From an uncultured Alistipes sp. (GTDB lineage Bacteria > Bacteroidota > Bacteroidia > Bacteroidales > Rikenellaceae), in assembly GCA_944321205.1 (NCBI GenBank), contig CALUKK010000110.1, positions 1-45,997 of the forward strand: DNA of 45,997 bases, given 5' to 3'. The translations under genes and the position numbers were made by a program. Shown piece after piece: positions 25,576 to 34,467 of the stretch. The notes under the pieces were generated by a model. It saw only the letters and a program-made list of their open reading frames with translations, ran no database searches and had not been told where the DNA came from. Position 1 is the stretch's first letter; every line of letters starts with the position of its first letter.

Positions 25576-27948
25576 ATGACGACGAGACATCCGATTTTAG
25601 AAGGCATTTGCCGACCCCGCGTCTTGTGGGGGATCATGCTGTCACTCCCCGGGATGCTGTTTCCGTCCACAGGAGCGGCACAGAAGGCGACACGGTCGCT
25701 CGTAGAGCTGGTCGACACCCGTCAGGGTACGGACTCCCACTTCGGGCTGAGCTTCGGAAACACCTACCCCACGACCGCCATGCCCTACGGCATGCACACC
25801 TGGTCGGCCCAGACCGGAGCCAACGGCGAAGGCTGGAAATACCAATACTTCGTCGACCGCATCCGCGGATTCCAACAGGCCCACCAATGCAGCCCCTGGA
25901 TGAGCGACTATGCCGTCTACTCGCTCATGCCCGAGACCGGAGAACTGGTGCTCGATCAACAGGCCCGGGCGACGAAGTTCAGCCATGCGGATGAAATTGC
26001 CCATCCGCACTACTACAAAGTAACCCTGGAGAACGGAATCACCACGGAGATGGCTCCGACGACCCGGGGCGTACATCTCCGCTTCACCTATCCCGAAAAT
26101 GCGGAGCCGGCCTATCTGGTACTTGACGGATATACGGGCAACAGCGCCGTATACATCGATCCGCAACGGCAGGAGATCTCGGGATGGGTGGACAATCACC
26201 GCTTCGTCAACAATCCCTCGACGTTCCGCAGTTGGTTCGTCATTCGGTTCGACACGCCTTTCGAGGAGTTCGGAACCTGGGAGAGTGTCAAAGGCTCGCA
26301 GTTCCCGGGACAAAAGCACGGTGAAGGCCCCGGGTACGGAGCCTACATCCGGTTCAAGTCCGGAAGCAGGGTCCAGGCCCGGGCCGCCTCGTCGTACATC
26401 GATCTGGAACAGGCCCGTACGACGCTTGCCCGGGAACTGGGTAAGGACGCCTCGCTCGAAATGACCAAAGCACGTGGCGAAGAGCGGTGGAACCGGCTTT
26501 TGGGCCGCATCCGCGTGAAGGGCGGCGAAGAGTCCGACATCCGGACCTTCTATTCGTGTCTGTTCCGCGCCAACCTCTTCTCCCGCAAGTTCTACGAACG
26601 CGATGCCGAGGGGAACCCCCGCTACTACAGCCCTTACGATGGGAAGGTCCACGAGGGATACATGTATACCGACAACGGATTCTGGGACACGTTCCGGGCC
26701 CAGTTCCCGTTGACGAACCTCCTGCATCCGACCATGCAGGGTCGGTACATGAACGCCCTGCTCGATGCCCAGGAACAGTGCGGATGGCTGCCCTCGTGGT
26801 CCGCACCGGGCGAAACCGGCGGCATGATCGGGAATCATGCCATCTCGCTGCTGACGGATGCCTGGGTCAAGGGCATCCGGACCTTCGATCCGAACCGGGC
26901 GTTGCGGGCCTATGCCAAGGAGTCGATGAACAAAGGCCCCTGGGGCGGCGCCAACGGACGTGCCGGCTGGAAGGAGTATTGGCAGCTGGGATACGTCACC
27001 TATCCGGAATCGATGGGATCGACCGCCCAAACCCTCGAATACGCCTATGACGATTTCTGCGCCTGGCAACTCGCCCGTCTGTGCGGGAACCGCTTCTACG
27101 AAGGGATCTTTGCCCGCACGATGTACAACTATCGCCAGGTCTTCGACCCCCAGAGCGGATTCATGCGCGGACGCCACCTCGACGGATCGTGGCTGACACC
27201 CTTCGACCCCTATGAGTGGGGCGGCCCCTACTGCGAAGGAAATGCCTGGCACTACAACTGGTCGGTATTCCACGACGTACAGGGACTCATCGATCTCTAC
27301 GGAAGCGATTCGCTCTTTACGGCCAAGATCGACTCGGTCTTTGCGGCCCCGAACATCGTCCGGCCCGGAACCTATGGAGGCATGATCCATGAAATGAAGG
27401 AGATGCAACTGGCCGACATGGGACAGTACGCCCATGGCAATCAGCCGATCCAGCATCTGCCCTACCTGTACTGCTACGCCGGACAGCCGTGGAAAACCCA
27501 GTTCCGGGTCCGCCAGATCATGCGGCGGCTCTACAACCCGACCGAACGGGGATTCCCCGGAGACGAAGACCAGGGCGGCATGTCGTCGTGGTACGTACTC
27601 AGCGCGCTGGGGCTGTACAGCGTATGCCCCGGAACGGATCAGTATGTGCTCGGAAGTCCGCTTTTCCGGGAGATGACCCTGGAACTCGAAAACGGGCATC
27701 GGTTCGTCATCCGGGCCAAGGGGAACTCCCCCGAGCATGTCTACATCCGCACGGCCCGACTCAACGGCAAACCCCTCGACCGGAACTATATCACCTATGG
27801 GGAGATCTCCCGGGGCGGGATCCTCGAACTGGAGATGGACGACCGACCCAATTTCAAACGCGGAACCTCGAAATCCGCAGCACCCTTCTCCCTCTCCCTG
27901 CAAAAAGAGCGCCCCGACACCCCTTCGACACACCAAACAACAGACTGA
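25576..27948 (+). CDS. GH92 alpha-mannosidase (second)
   Basis: A 790-aa exported protein; the hydrophobic segment WGIMLSLPGMLFPSTGAAQ lies ~18 residues in, without a lipobox, so it is probably periplasmic. The N-terminal domain starts 'LVELVDTRQGTDSHFGLSFG' and 'NTYPTTAMPYGMHTW'. The catalytic acid is predicted as Glu554 in 'CEGNAWHYNWSVFHD', followed by 'FPGDEDQGGMSSWYVLSALG' with Asp663 and Asp665. This is the EGNAW GH92 type, unlike the first and third paralogues, which have EST, so it probably cuts a different linkage. The gene starts 18 nt after GH78. Confidence 0.93.
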   Translation: MTTRHPILEGICRPRVLWGIMLSLPGMLFPSTGAAQKATRSLVELVDTRQGTDSHFGLSFGNTYPTTAMPYGMHTWSAQTGANGEGWKYQYFVDRIRGFQQAHQCSPWMSDYAVYSLMPETGELVLDQQARATKFSHADEIAHPHYYKVTLENGITTEMAPTTRGVHLRFTYPENAEPAYLVLDGYTGNSAVYIDPQRQEISGWVDNHRFVNNPSTFRSWFVIRFDTPFEEFGTWESVKGSQFPGQKHGEGPGYGAYIRFKSGSRVQARAASSYIDLEQARTTLARELGKDASLEMTKARGEERWNRLLGRIRVKGGEESDIRTFYSCLFRANLFSRKFYERDAEGNPRYYSPYDGKVHEGYMYTDNGFWDTFRAQFPLTNLLHPTMQGRYMNALLDAQEQCGWLPSWSAPGETGGMIGNHAISLLTDAWVKGIRTFDPNRALRAYAKESMNKGPWGGANGRAGWKEYWQLGYVTYPESMGSTAQTLEYAYDDFCAWQLARLCGNRFYEGIFARTMYNYRQVFDPQSGFMRGRHLDGSWLTPFDPYEWGGPYCEGNAWHYNWSVFHDVQGLIDLYGSDSLFTAKIDSVFAAPNIVRPGTYGGMIHEMKEMQLADMGQYAHGNQPIQHLPYLYCYAGQPWKTQFRVRQIMRRLYNPTERGFPGDEDQGGMSSWYVLSALGLYSVCPGTDQYVLGSPLFREMTLELENGHRFVIRAKGNSPEHVYIRTARLNGKPLDRNYITYGEISRGGILELEMDDRPNFKRGTSKSAAPFSLSLQKERPDTPSTHQTTD

Positions 27949-27954
27949 CACGAC

Positions 27955-30120
27955 ATGTACGTAAAAACATCACTTGCAACCCTTCTGCTGCTGCTCGCCT
28001 CAACGGACGGCGGATTCGCACAAACCGAAACCTCCCGCGAACTCACCTATGCCGAACGGGTCAATACACTCATCGGCACGCAGGGTGTGGGTCTGACATC
28101 GGGATATCTCTATCCCGGGGCCACATACCCCTTCGGCATGGTGCAATTCACGCCGACCTACTTCGCCAAACGCGGCGGATTCGTCATCAATCAGATGAGT
28201 GGCGGCGGGTGCAGCCACATGGGCAACTTCCCGACCTTCCCGATCCAAGGCCGGCTGGAGAGCTCGCCGGGGAACATCCTCGACTTCCGGGTCGGACTCT
28301 CCGCAGAACAGGGGCATGCCGGTTATTACGAAGCTCTGGTCCAGGAGGAGATCCGGGCCCAACTGACCGTCACCGAGCGTACGGGCATGGCCCGGTACAC
28401 CTATCCGCAAGGGGCAAAATTCGGATCGGTCATCATCGGCGGGGGCATCGCGGCCAACGACATCGAACAGGCCGCCATCGTCATCACGGGCCCCAACCGT
28501 TGCGAAGGATATGCCGAAGGAGGAAACTTCTGCGGCATCCGCACCCCGTACAAGGTCTACTTCGTGGCCGAGTTCGACACCGAGGCCGCCGAAAGCGGAA
28601 TCTGGAAGGAGCAGCAGCTCCACCCCGGAGCACGCTTTGCCGAAGGGCGCGAATCGGGCGTCTATTTCACCTTCGATCTGAGCAAGGGAAACACCGTGCA
28701 CTATAAAATCGGGGTTTCGTACGTCTCGGTGGAGAATGCCCGGGAGAATCTTGCGGCGGAGAACGCCGGATGGGACTTCGACGAGGTGCGCGGCAAGGCC
28801 GAGGCCCGCTGGAACGACTATCTGGGACGCATCCAGGTCGAGGGACAGAATCCGGACCGTATCGAGCAATTCTACACCCACCTCTACCGGGCCCTGATCC
28901 ATCCCAACGTATGCAGCGACGTGAACGGCGAATTCATGGGCGGAGACTTCCAGGTACACCGCAGCCGGAACAAGCGCTACACCTCCTTCAGCAACTGGGA
29001 CACCTATCGGACACAGATCCAACTGCTGGCGATGCTGGCTCCGAATGTCGCGTCGGATATCGTCCTGTCGCACCGGCACTTTGCCGAAGAGTCCGGAGGC
29101 GCCCTGCCCCGCTGGGTGCTGGCCAACATCGAAACGGGTGTCATGCAGGGCGATCCCACGCCGATTCTGATCGCCAACGCCTGGGCCTTCGGAGCCCGCG
29201 ACTACGATCCCTATCCGATCCTCGTGCTGATGCGCAACAACGCCGAAAAACCGGGGGCCCGGTCCCAGCTCATCGAAGAGCGTCCGGGACTCCAGCAATA
29301 CCTCTCCAAAGGCTATTACAACGCTTCGGAACAGCTGGAGTACACCTCCTCGGATTTCGCTATCGGGCAATTCGCCCTCCACGCCTGCGGAGACGAATTC
29401 GGAAGTTGGAGATACTTCCATCAGGCCCGTTCGTGGAAGAATCTCTACAACCCCGAGACCGGATGGCTGCAATCGCGCAATCCCGACGGATCGTGGAAAC
29501 CGCTCGATGCCGACTGGCGGGAATCGACCTACAAGAACTACTTCTGGATGGTGCCCTACAATCTGGGCGGTCTGATCCGGACCATCGGAGGCGCCCAAAA
29601 GGCCGAGCAGCGACTCGACGAATTTTTCGTCCGTCTCGACGCCGGATACACCGACACGTGGTTCGCATCCGGGAACGAACCCAGTTTCCATATCCCCTGG
29701 GTCTACAACTGGGTCGGAAGACCCGACAAATGCGCGGCAACCATCCGCCGCATTCTCGATGAACAGTACTCGAGCCGTCCCGACGGTCTGCCGGGAAACG
29801 ACGATCTGGGAACCATGGGGGCCTGGTATGTCTTCGCCTGCACGGGGCTCTATCCGATGATTCCGGGCGTGGGCGGTTTCACGCTCAGCACCCCCGTTTT
29901 CGAAAAGATCCGGATCCAGCTCAAGGAGGGGGAGATCACGATCCTCGGAGGGTCGGAACAGAAACCCTACACCCGGGAGCTCAAGATCAACGGCGTGGAG
30001 CACGACCGTGCCTGGATCGATTGGGAGGCTCTCGAGAAGGGGGCACGGCTCGAATACACCACCTCGAAAAATCCATCCGGAAAATGGGCCACCCGACAGC
30101 TTCCCCCCTCTTTCGAATAA
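27955..30120 (+). CDS. GH92-family protein (third) with altered HD pair
   Basis: A 721-aa exported protein (signal peptide ending GFAQ), slightly short for GH92. It begins 'YAERVNTLIGTQGVGLTSGY' and 'YPGATYPFGMVQFTP'. The acid segment is Glu523 in 'RESTYKNYFWMVPYN', and the base segment is 'PGNDDLGTMGAWYVF' (Asn615, Asp616, Asp617). Compared with paralogues that have W-x-V-x-HD, this protein has Tyr535-Asn536 in place of His-Asp. The change may alter the sugar-binding subsite and so linkage specificity, or could weaken catalysis. It starts 6 nt after the previous gene, so translation is coupled. Confidence 0.9.
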   Translation: MYVKTSLATLLLLLASTDGGFAQTETSRELTYAERVNTLIGTQGVGLTSGYLYPGATYPFGMVQFTPTYFAKRGGFVINQMSGGGCSHMGNFPTFPIQGRLESSPGNILDFRVGLSAEQGHAGYYEALVQEEIRAQLTVTERTGMARYTYPQGAKFGSVIIGGGIAANDIEQAAIVITGPNRCEGYAEGGNFCGIRTPYKVYFVAEFDTEAAESGIWKEQQLHPGARFAEGRESGVYFTFDLSKGNTVHYKIGVSYVSVENARENLAAENAGWDFDEVRGKAEARWNDYLGRIQVEGQNPDRIEQFYTHLYRALIHPNVCSDVNGEFMGGDFQVHRSRNKRYTSFSNWDTYRTQIQLLAMLAPNVASDIVLSHRHFAEESGGALPRWVLANIETGVMQGDPTPILIANAWAFGARDYDPYPILVLMRNNAEKPGARSQLIEERPGLQQYLSKGYYNASEQLEYTSSDFAIGQFALHACGDEFGSWRYFHQARSWKNLYNPETGWLQSRNPDGSWKPLDADWRESTYKNYFWMVPYNLGGLIRTIGGAQKAEQRLDEFFVRLDAGYTDTWFASGNEPSFHIPWVYNWVGRPDKCAATIRRILDEQYSSRPDGLPGNDDLGTMGAWYVFACTGLYPMIPGVGGFTLSTPVFEKIRIQLKEGEITILGGSEQKPYTRELKINGVEHDRAWIDWEALEKGARLEYTTSKNPSGKWATRQLPPSFE

Positions 30121-30152
30121 TCGGCAACCTCCAATCTGCAAAAATCTACACC

Positions 30153-31547
30153 ATGAAAAAAACACTCTTTCTGATCCTCATGCTGTTCGGTGCAACACTG
30201 CTGTACGGACAAACGCTCCGCTCGGGAGACGAACAGCTCGACAAGGCCTTCCGGCTGGCCGTCCGGACCGTCGACACCAATACGGTCGACAGCCTGCTCA
30301 AGGCCGGAGCCGGATATGGCGGAGAATGGACCCGGGACATCGCCATCAACTCCTGGAACGGCGTAAGCCTTCTGCGCCCGGAGATAGCCCGTTATTCGCT
30401 GTGGAGCGTAACAACGGACAACCGGGCCCGGATCGGTCACCAATATTGGGACAAGATTCTCTGGGTCGTCGCGGCATACAACCACTATCTGGTCACGGGA
30501 GACCGGGATTTTCTGCAGCAGGCCTACCGCTGCTCCCGCCAGACGATGACGGAGCTCGAAGAGGATGCCTTCGAACGTCACTACGGACTCTTCATGGGTC
30601 CTGCGGTCTTCCAGGACGGAATCGCCGGATATGACGAACCGATCTGCGACCCGGAGAATGAATCCACGTATGTCCTCGACCACAAGAATGCCTCGGCCAT
30701 CAAGTGCCTGAGCACCAACTGCACCTACTACGCCGCATACCGGGCCCTGGCACAAATGTCCCGGCTTGAGAACGACGGACTGGCCTCCACCTTCGATCGA
30801 AAGGCTGAGGCCCTTCGCAAGTCGATCCGCAAGTATCTCTACGACAGGAAGGAGAACAAACTCTACTATCTGCTCGACCATCGGGGTGTCGTACACCCCT
30901 ATCAGGAGGCCCTCGGAATCGCCTTTGCCGGGCTGGACGGCGTGGTCTCGACACCGGAGATGGCCCGGATCCTGAAAGGAATCCACACTTCAAAGTTCGG
31001 CATTCCGTGCGTCTATCCCTGCTTCCGCCGCTTCTCGGACGAACATCCCGGGCGTCACAATACCACGATTTGGCCCTTTGTCAACGCCTTCTATGCCGAT
31101 GCCGCCTGCCGGGCCGGCAACCGGGAGATCTTCGAATTCGAGTTGAAGAACATCGCCCGTCTGGCCATCGAATACGGCCCCGACAACTTCCAGGAGGTCT
31201 ACAACATGATCACCGGTGCTCCCGACGGCGGTTGGCAACGGGGCAAGAAATGGTGGTTGAATCCCGACCAGACCTGGTCGGCAACCGGTTATCTGAGACT
31301 CTTCCTGCTGGATGTCTTCGGCATGCGGTTCCAGGAGAACGGAGTCCTGTTCCAACCTGTCGGACTCTCCGGTCTGGAGCAGATTTCGCTGGAGGGAATC
31401 CCCTACCGCAAGGCGCTGCTCGACATCACGCTGAAGGGGTCCGGATCCCGGGTGGCAGCATGTTCGATCAACGGGCAACGTGTCGCCAAGGCCTTCGTCC
31501 CGGCCTCCGCCACCGGACGAATCCGGGTGGAGATCCTCCTGAAATAA
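30153..31547 (+). CDS. (alpha/alpha)6-barrel MGH1-like glycoside hydrolase
   Basis: A 464-aa exported protein (signal peptide ending LYGQ). The motif 'GYGGEWTRDIAINSWNGVSL' (Asp62 in WTRDIAIN), 'ALGIAFAGLDGVVS', 'HNTTIWPFVNAFYADAACRA' and 'WWLNPDQTWSATGYLRL' fit six-hairpin glycosidases related to mannosylglycerate hydrolase/GH63. It is not GH125: the motifs of that family are absent. A short C-terminal beta segment follows the barrel. The substrate is unknown; it is probably an exo-acting enzyme on mannosides or glucosides. The ATG at 30153 is 33 nt after GH92. The frame is open for 44 codons upstream without a signal peptide. Confidence 0.72.
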   Translation: MKKTLFLILMLFGATLLYGQTLRSGDEQLDKAFRLAVRTVDTNTVDSLLKAGAGYGGEWTRDIAINSWNGVSLLRPEIARYSLWSVTTDNRARIGHQYWDKILWVVAAYNHYLVTGDRDFLQQAYRCSRQTMTELEEDAFERHYGLFMGPAVFQDGIAGYDEPICDPENESTYVLDHKNASAIKCLSTNCTYYAAYRALAQMSRLENDGLASTFDRKAEALRKSIRKYLYDRKENKLYYLLDHRGVVHPYQEALGIAFAGLDGVVSTPEMARILKGIHTSKFGIPCVYPCFRRFSDEHPGRHNTTIWPFVNAFYADAACRAGNREIFEFELKNIARLAIEYGPDNFQEVYNMITGAPDGGWQRGKKWWLNPDQTWSATGYLRLFLLDVFGMRFQENGVLFQPVGLSGLEQISLEGIPYRKALLDITLKGSGSRVAACSINGQRVAKAFVPASATGRIRVEILLK

Positions 31548-31567
31548 ATCGCCGATGGATCCGGAAA

Positions 31568-31625
31568 CGGTTGTGGAGGTGCAGACCTTCCGCGACTTCC
31601 GGAATCTCCCCGGCTCCCACAACCG
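31568..31625 (+). promoter_or_regulatory. Inverted repeat in the gap before the sialate-O-acetylesterase-like gene
   Basis: CGGTTGTGG (31568-31576) pairs with CCACAACCG (31617-31625). Inside the loop a second imperfect pair (TCCGGAA / TTCCGGA) can form. This fills most of the 102-bp gap and suggests an mRNA structure. No U-run follows. Confidence 0.35.
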
Positions 31626-31649
31626 AACAAAATCTGAAAAAACGCTTCC

Positions 31650-33638
31650 ATGAAACTTCAAACCACCCTTGTTTCCCTGCTGATGCTGGCCGCGGGCCAC
31701 ATCGCACCACTTGCGGCACAGCCTCGCCCGGCGGCCATCTTCACCGACAACATGGTGCTGCAACAACGCAGCACCTCGGCAATCTGGGGTGAGGCGGCCC
31801 CCGGACGGAAAGTAACCGTCACGCCCTCGTGGGATTCCCGGCATCCGCAGGAGACCCTCACCGATGAGTCGGGATACTGGCGCGTGGAACTGGCAACTCC
31901 GAAAGCCGGAGGGCCCTATACCCTCACGATCAGTGACGGTATGCCCGTCGTATTGAAAAACATTCTCATCGGAGAGGTCTGGCTCTGTTCCGGACAGTCG
32001 AACATGGAGATGCGAGTCGCCGACCGTGTACTCGGATATGAGGAGGAGATCGCTCAGGCCGGCTCCTACCCCGAAATCCGCCTGCTCCATATCGACAACA
32101 CCGCAAGCCCGACCCCTCTCCGCGAAGCCTCCGTACGCTATGGAGGGTGGCAGGTCTGCTCCCCGGAGACGATCGCCGACTTCTCGGCTACGGCCTATTT
32201 CTTCGGCAAGGAGCTGCAACAACGGCTCAAGGTTCCTGTCGGCCTCATCGAAAGCTGCTGGGGAGGGACCGTTGCCGAAGCCTGGACCAGCCCCGAGGCC
32301 CTGTCCGAACTTCCCGCTTTCGCCACAAAACTGGAACGGCTGAAGCACCTCCCCACATCGCGCCAGGAGCGGCAACAGCTCTTCGAGGAGGAGATGACCC
32401 GTTGGAACGACTCACTGACCCGCATCGATTCCGGATACCGCGAGGGAATGCCGTTGTGGGCCAAACCCGGATACGAAACGGCTGAGTGGCAGCAGGTCCG
32501 TGTCCCGGGGTATCTTCCGGAGACGGGAAGTCGGGATTTCCGGGGATTCATCTGGCTGCGCCGCGACATCGAGATTCCCGAAGCCTGGGCCGGCAGCCCC
32601 CTCACGCTCTCGCTCGCCGCAATCGACGACAACGACTGCACCTATTTCAACGGGGTCGAGATCGGACATACCGAAGGATGGCTGACTCCCCGCAGATACA
32701 CGATTCCGGACTCGCTCGTCAAGGCCGGTAAAGCGACCGTTGCCGTACGGGTGATGGATACGGGCGGGAACGGCGGCATCTACGGCGAAAGCCGGGACGT
32801 GGCGCTCGTAAAATCCGAATCCGAACGCCTCGATCTGAGCGGAGAGTGGTCGGCGAAGGTCTCCCTGCATCTCTCGGAGGCTCCCGAGATGCCGGTCAAC
32901 ACGGCATCGGAGGTCAACTACCCGGCCTTTCTCTACAACGCCATGATCCATCCGCTCATCGGGCACGCCATCCGCGGAGCCATCTGGTATCAGGGAGAGG
33001 CCAATGTGGATCGGGCCGAGGAGTATGCCGATCTGCTGCCGATCATGATCCGGGACTGGCGCCGGAGGTGGGGTTACGACTTTCCGTTCTATCTGGTCCA
33101 GCTGGCGAACTTCATGGCCGTGCAACAGGGGGCCGAAGAGTCCGAATGGGCCGAATTGCGGGAAGCGCAACTCAAGACCCTCCGCTTGCAGGGTACGGGA
33201 ATGGCCGTAGCCATCGACATCGGCGAAGCGGCCGACATACACCCCAAAAACAAGCCCGAGGTGGGACGCCGGCTGGCCCTTCAGGCACTGGCCTCGACCT
33301 ATGGGAAAAAAGTCGTCTGCTCGGGACCTGTCTACGAGGAGTATACGATCGAGGATGACAGAATCCGCATCCGCTTCTCCCACACGGAGCAAGGTCTGAC
33401 CACCTCCGACGCCCAGTATCCGACGGGATTCTACATCGCCGGTGCGGACCGCCGATTCCACAAGGCCGAAGCCCGAATCGAAGGCAACACGGTCGTGGTC
33501 TTCTCTTCGGAGGTTCCCTACCCGGTAGCCGTACGGTACGGATGGGCCAACAACCCCGTTGTCAATCTCCGGAACGGCGTCGGATTGCCCGCCGGGCCTT
33601 TCCGTACGGACAGTTGGTCCCGGATCGAAAAGCACTGA
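31650..33638 (+). CDS. Sialate O-acetylesterase-family (SASA) carbohydrate esterase
   Basis: A 662-aa exported protein with signal peptide (ending PLAAQ). The SASA catalytic elements are 'LCSGQSNMEM' with Ser117 and Asp529/His531 in 'EAADIHPKNK'. 'AIWYQGEANV' is the usual third block. A jelly-roll insertion at ~280-410 ('FRGFIWLRRDIEIPEAW', 'CTYFNGVEIGHTEGW') is normal for the family. Named after sialic-acid 9-O-acetyl removal, but PUL members often deacetylate other sugars. Together with the SGNH hydrolase it suggests an acetylated substrate. It is the last enzyme of the PUL block. Confidence 0.92.
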   Translation: MKLQTTLVSLLMLAAGHIAPLAAQPRPAAIFTDNMVLQQRSTSAIWGEAAPGRKVTVTPSWDSRHPQETLTDESGYWRVELATPKAGGPYTLTISDGMPVVLKNILIGEVWLCSGQSNMEMRVADRVLGYEEEIAQAGSYPEIRLLHIDNTASPTPLREASVRYGGWQVCSPETIADFSATAYFFGKELQQRLKVPVGLIESCWGGTVAEAWTSPEALSELPAFATKLERLKHLPTSRQERQQLFEEEMTRWNDSLTRIDSGYREGMPLWAKPGYETAEWQQVRVPGYLPETGSRDFRGFIWLRRDIEIPEAWAGSPLTLSLAAIDDNDCTYFNGVEIGHTEGWLTPRRYTIPDSLVKAGKATVAVRVMDTGGNGGIYGESRDVALVKSESERLDLSGEWSAKVSLHLSEAPEMPVNTASEVNYPAFLYNAMIHPLIGHAIRGAIWYQGEANVDRAEEYADLLPIMIRDWRRRWGYDFPFYLVQLANFMAVQQGAEESEWAELREAQLKTLRLQGTGMAVAIDIGEAADIHPKNKPEVGRRLALQALASTYGKKVVCSGPVYEEYTIEDDRIRIRFSHTEQGLTTSDAQYPTGFYIAGADRRFHKAEARIEGNTVVVFSSEVPYPVAVRYGWANNPVVNLRNGVGLPAGPFRTDSWSRIEKH

Positions 33639-33954
33639 CACAAGAGCGGGCGATGGAATCCGTGTACATCGGACATACGAAAACGGAGATGCAAAGGCGC
33701 GAGAACGAACGGTTCCCCATCCCGACATCTCCCAGTCGTTTACCATCTCCCCTCACAACTCCAGAAACAAATGTGCTGAAAACCAACAATATATACATAC
33801 AGAAACTCTCAAGTCCATATACTTTGGCTCCTAACAAACATGTAAAGCAGCAGGATAAAATCTATTTTTGTAATAGACCCGTATGCAAACCGTGCCTGAC
33901 ATTCGAAGGTCGCACATCTCTACACCCGACAGTAACCGCATAAAACCAACCTAT
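33639..33954 (+). other. Non-coding leader between the enzyme block and two lipoproteins
   Basis: A 316-bp gap without a convincing gene. The 3' half is AT-rich, unlike its surroundings. TATTTTTG (33863-33870) matches the -7 consensus, but TTTG at a 19-nt spacing is absent, so promoter status is tentative. It would give a long 5' leader of ~80 nt to the ATG at 33955. Short frames here lack family features. Confidence 0.4.
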
Positions 33955-34455
33955 ATGAAACAAATCGCTATTTTTCTAATCACCGTCTGCACCATCGCCT
34001 TCCTCTCCGGATGCGAAGAGAAGCAGACACTACCCTACATTCCCGTTGAAGAGACTGACGAGGAGATTCCCCACGAAGGAGAGGATGTTGATCCCCTCAC
34101 GGTAAATTATCAGTTGGACAAGGTCCTGCAATGCGATCCCGTAAACACGGATGGCACCGATATCACGAACAAACTCGATTTCTTCTCCTCGCCGGCCCGG
34201 ATCAGCGTCAGCATCTCCCCGACCAAAACGCTCTTTACCTTCGAAAACGGTGAGTTGATCCCGTTCTACCCCTTTGCCGAAGAACTCCAGTCACCCGTAG
34301 AGTGCGAACTCGACACGGCGGTCGTCCCCAACGAACTGCGCCGCAAGGATACGGGAGAGGTGCTCGCCACCTTCGAGAACGACGGGTTCGTCATCTCATT
34401 CCATCTTGACAGCAAATCGCTGACCTACAAGTACAAGTTCAAAAGCATAAACTAA
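33955..34455 (+). CDS. Small lipoprotein of unknown function
   Basis: A 166-aa protein with lipobox FLSGC (Cys20), followed by an acidic linker (EETDEEIPHEGEDVD) and a beta-rich domain ('RISVSISPTKTLFTFENGEL', 'GFVISFHLDSKSLTYKYKFK'). I recognize no family. The start at 33955 gives the lipoprotein signal; the frame is open 24 codons upstream. It lies 12 nt before the next lipoprotein gene, so the two are probably co-transcribed. Whether they belong to the PUL is uncertain, because an AT-rich gap with a possible promoter precedes them. Confidence 0.75.
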   Translation: MKQIAIFLITVCTIAFLSGCEEKQTLPYIPVEETDEEIPHEGEDVDPLTVNYQLDKVLQCDPVNTDGTDITNKLDFFSSPARISVSISPTKTLFTFENGELIPFYPFAEELQSPVECELDTAVVPNELRRKDTGEVLATFENDGFVISFHLDSKSLTYKYKFKSIN

Positions 34456-34467
34456 ACCGGATACTCC

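Noticed and set aside
30153-31547. GH125 exo-alpha-1,6-mannosidase, expected in such PULs
   Set aside because: The GH125 motifs are absent; WTRDIAIN and DQTWSATGY fit MGH1/GH63-like six-hairpin enzymes instead.
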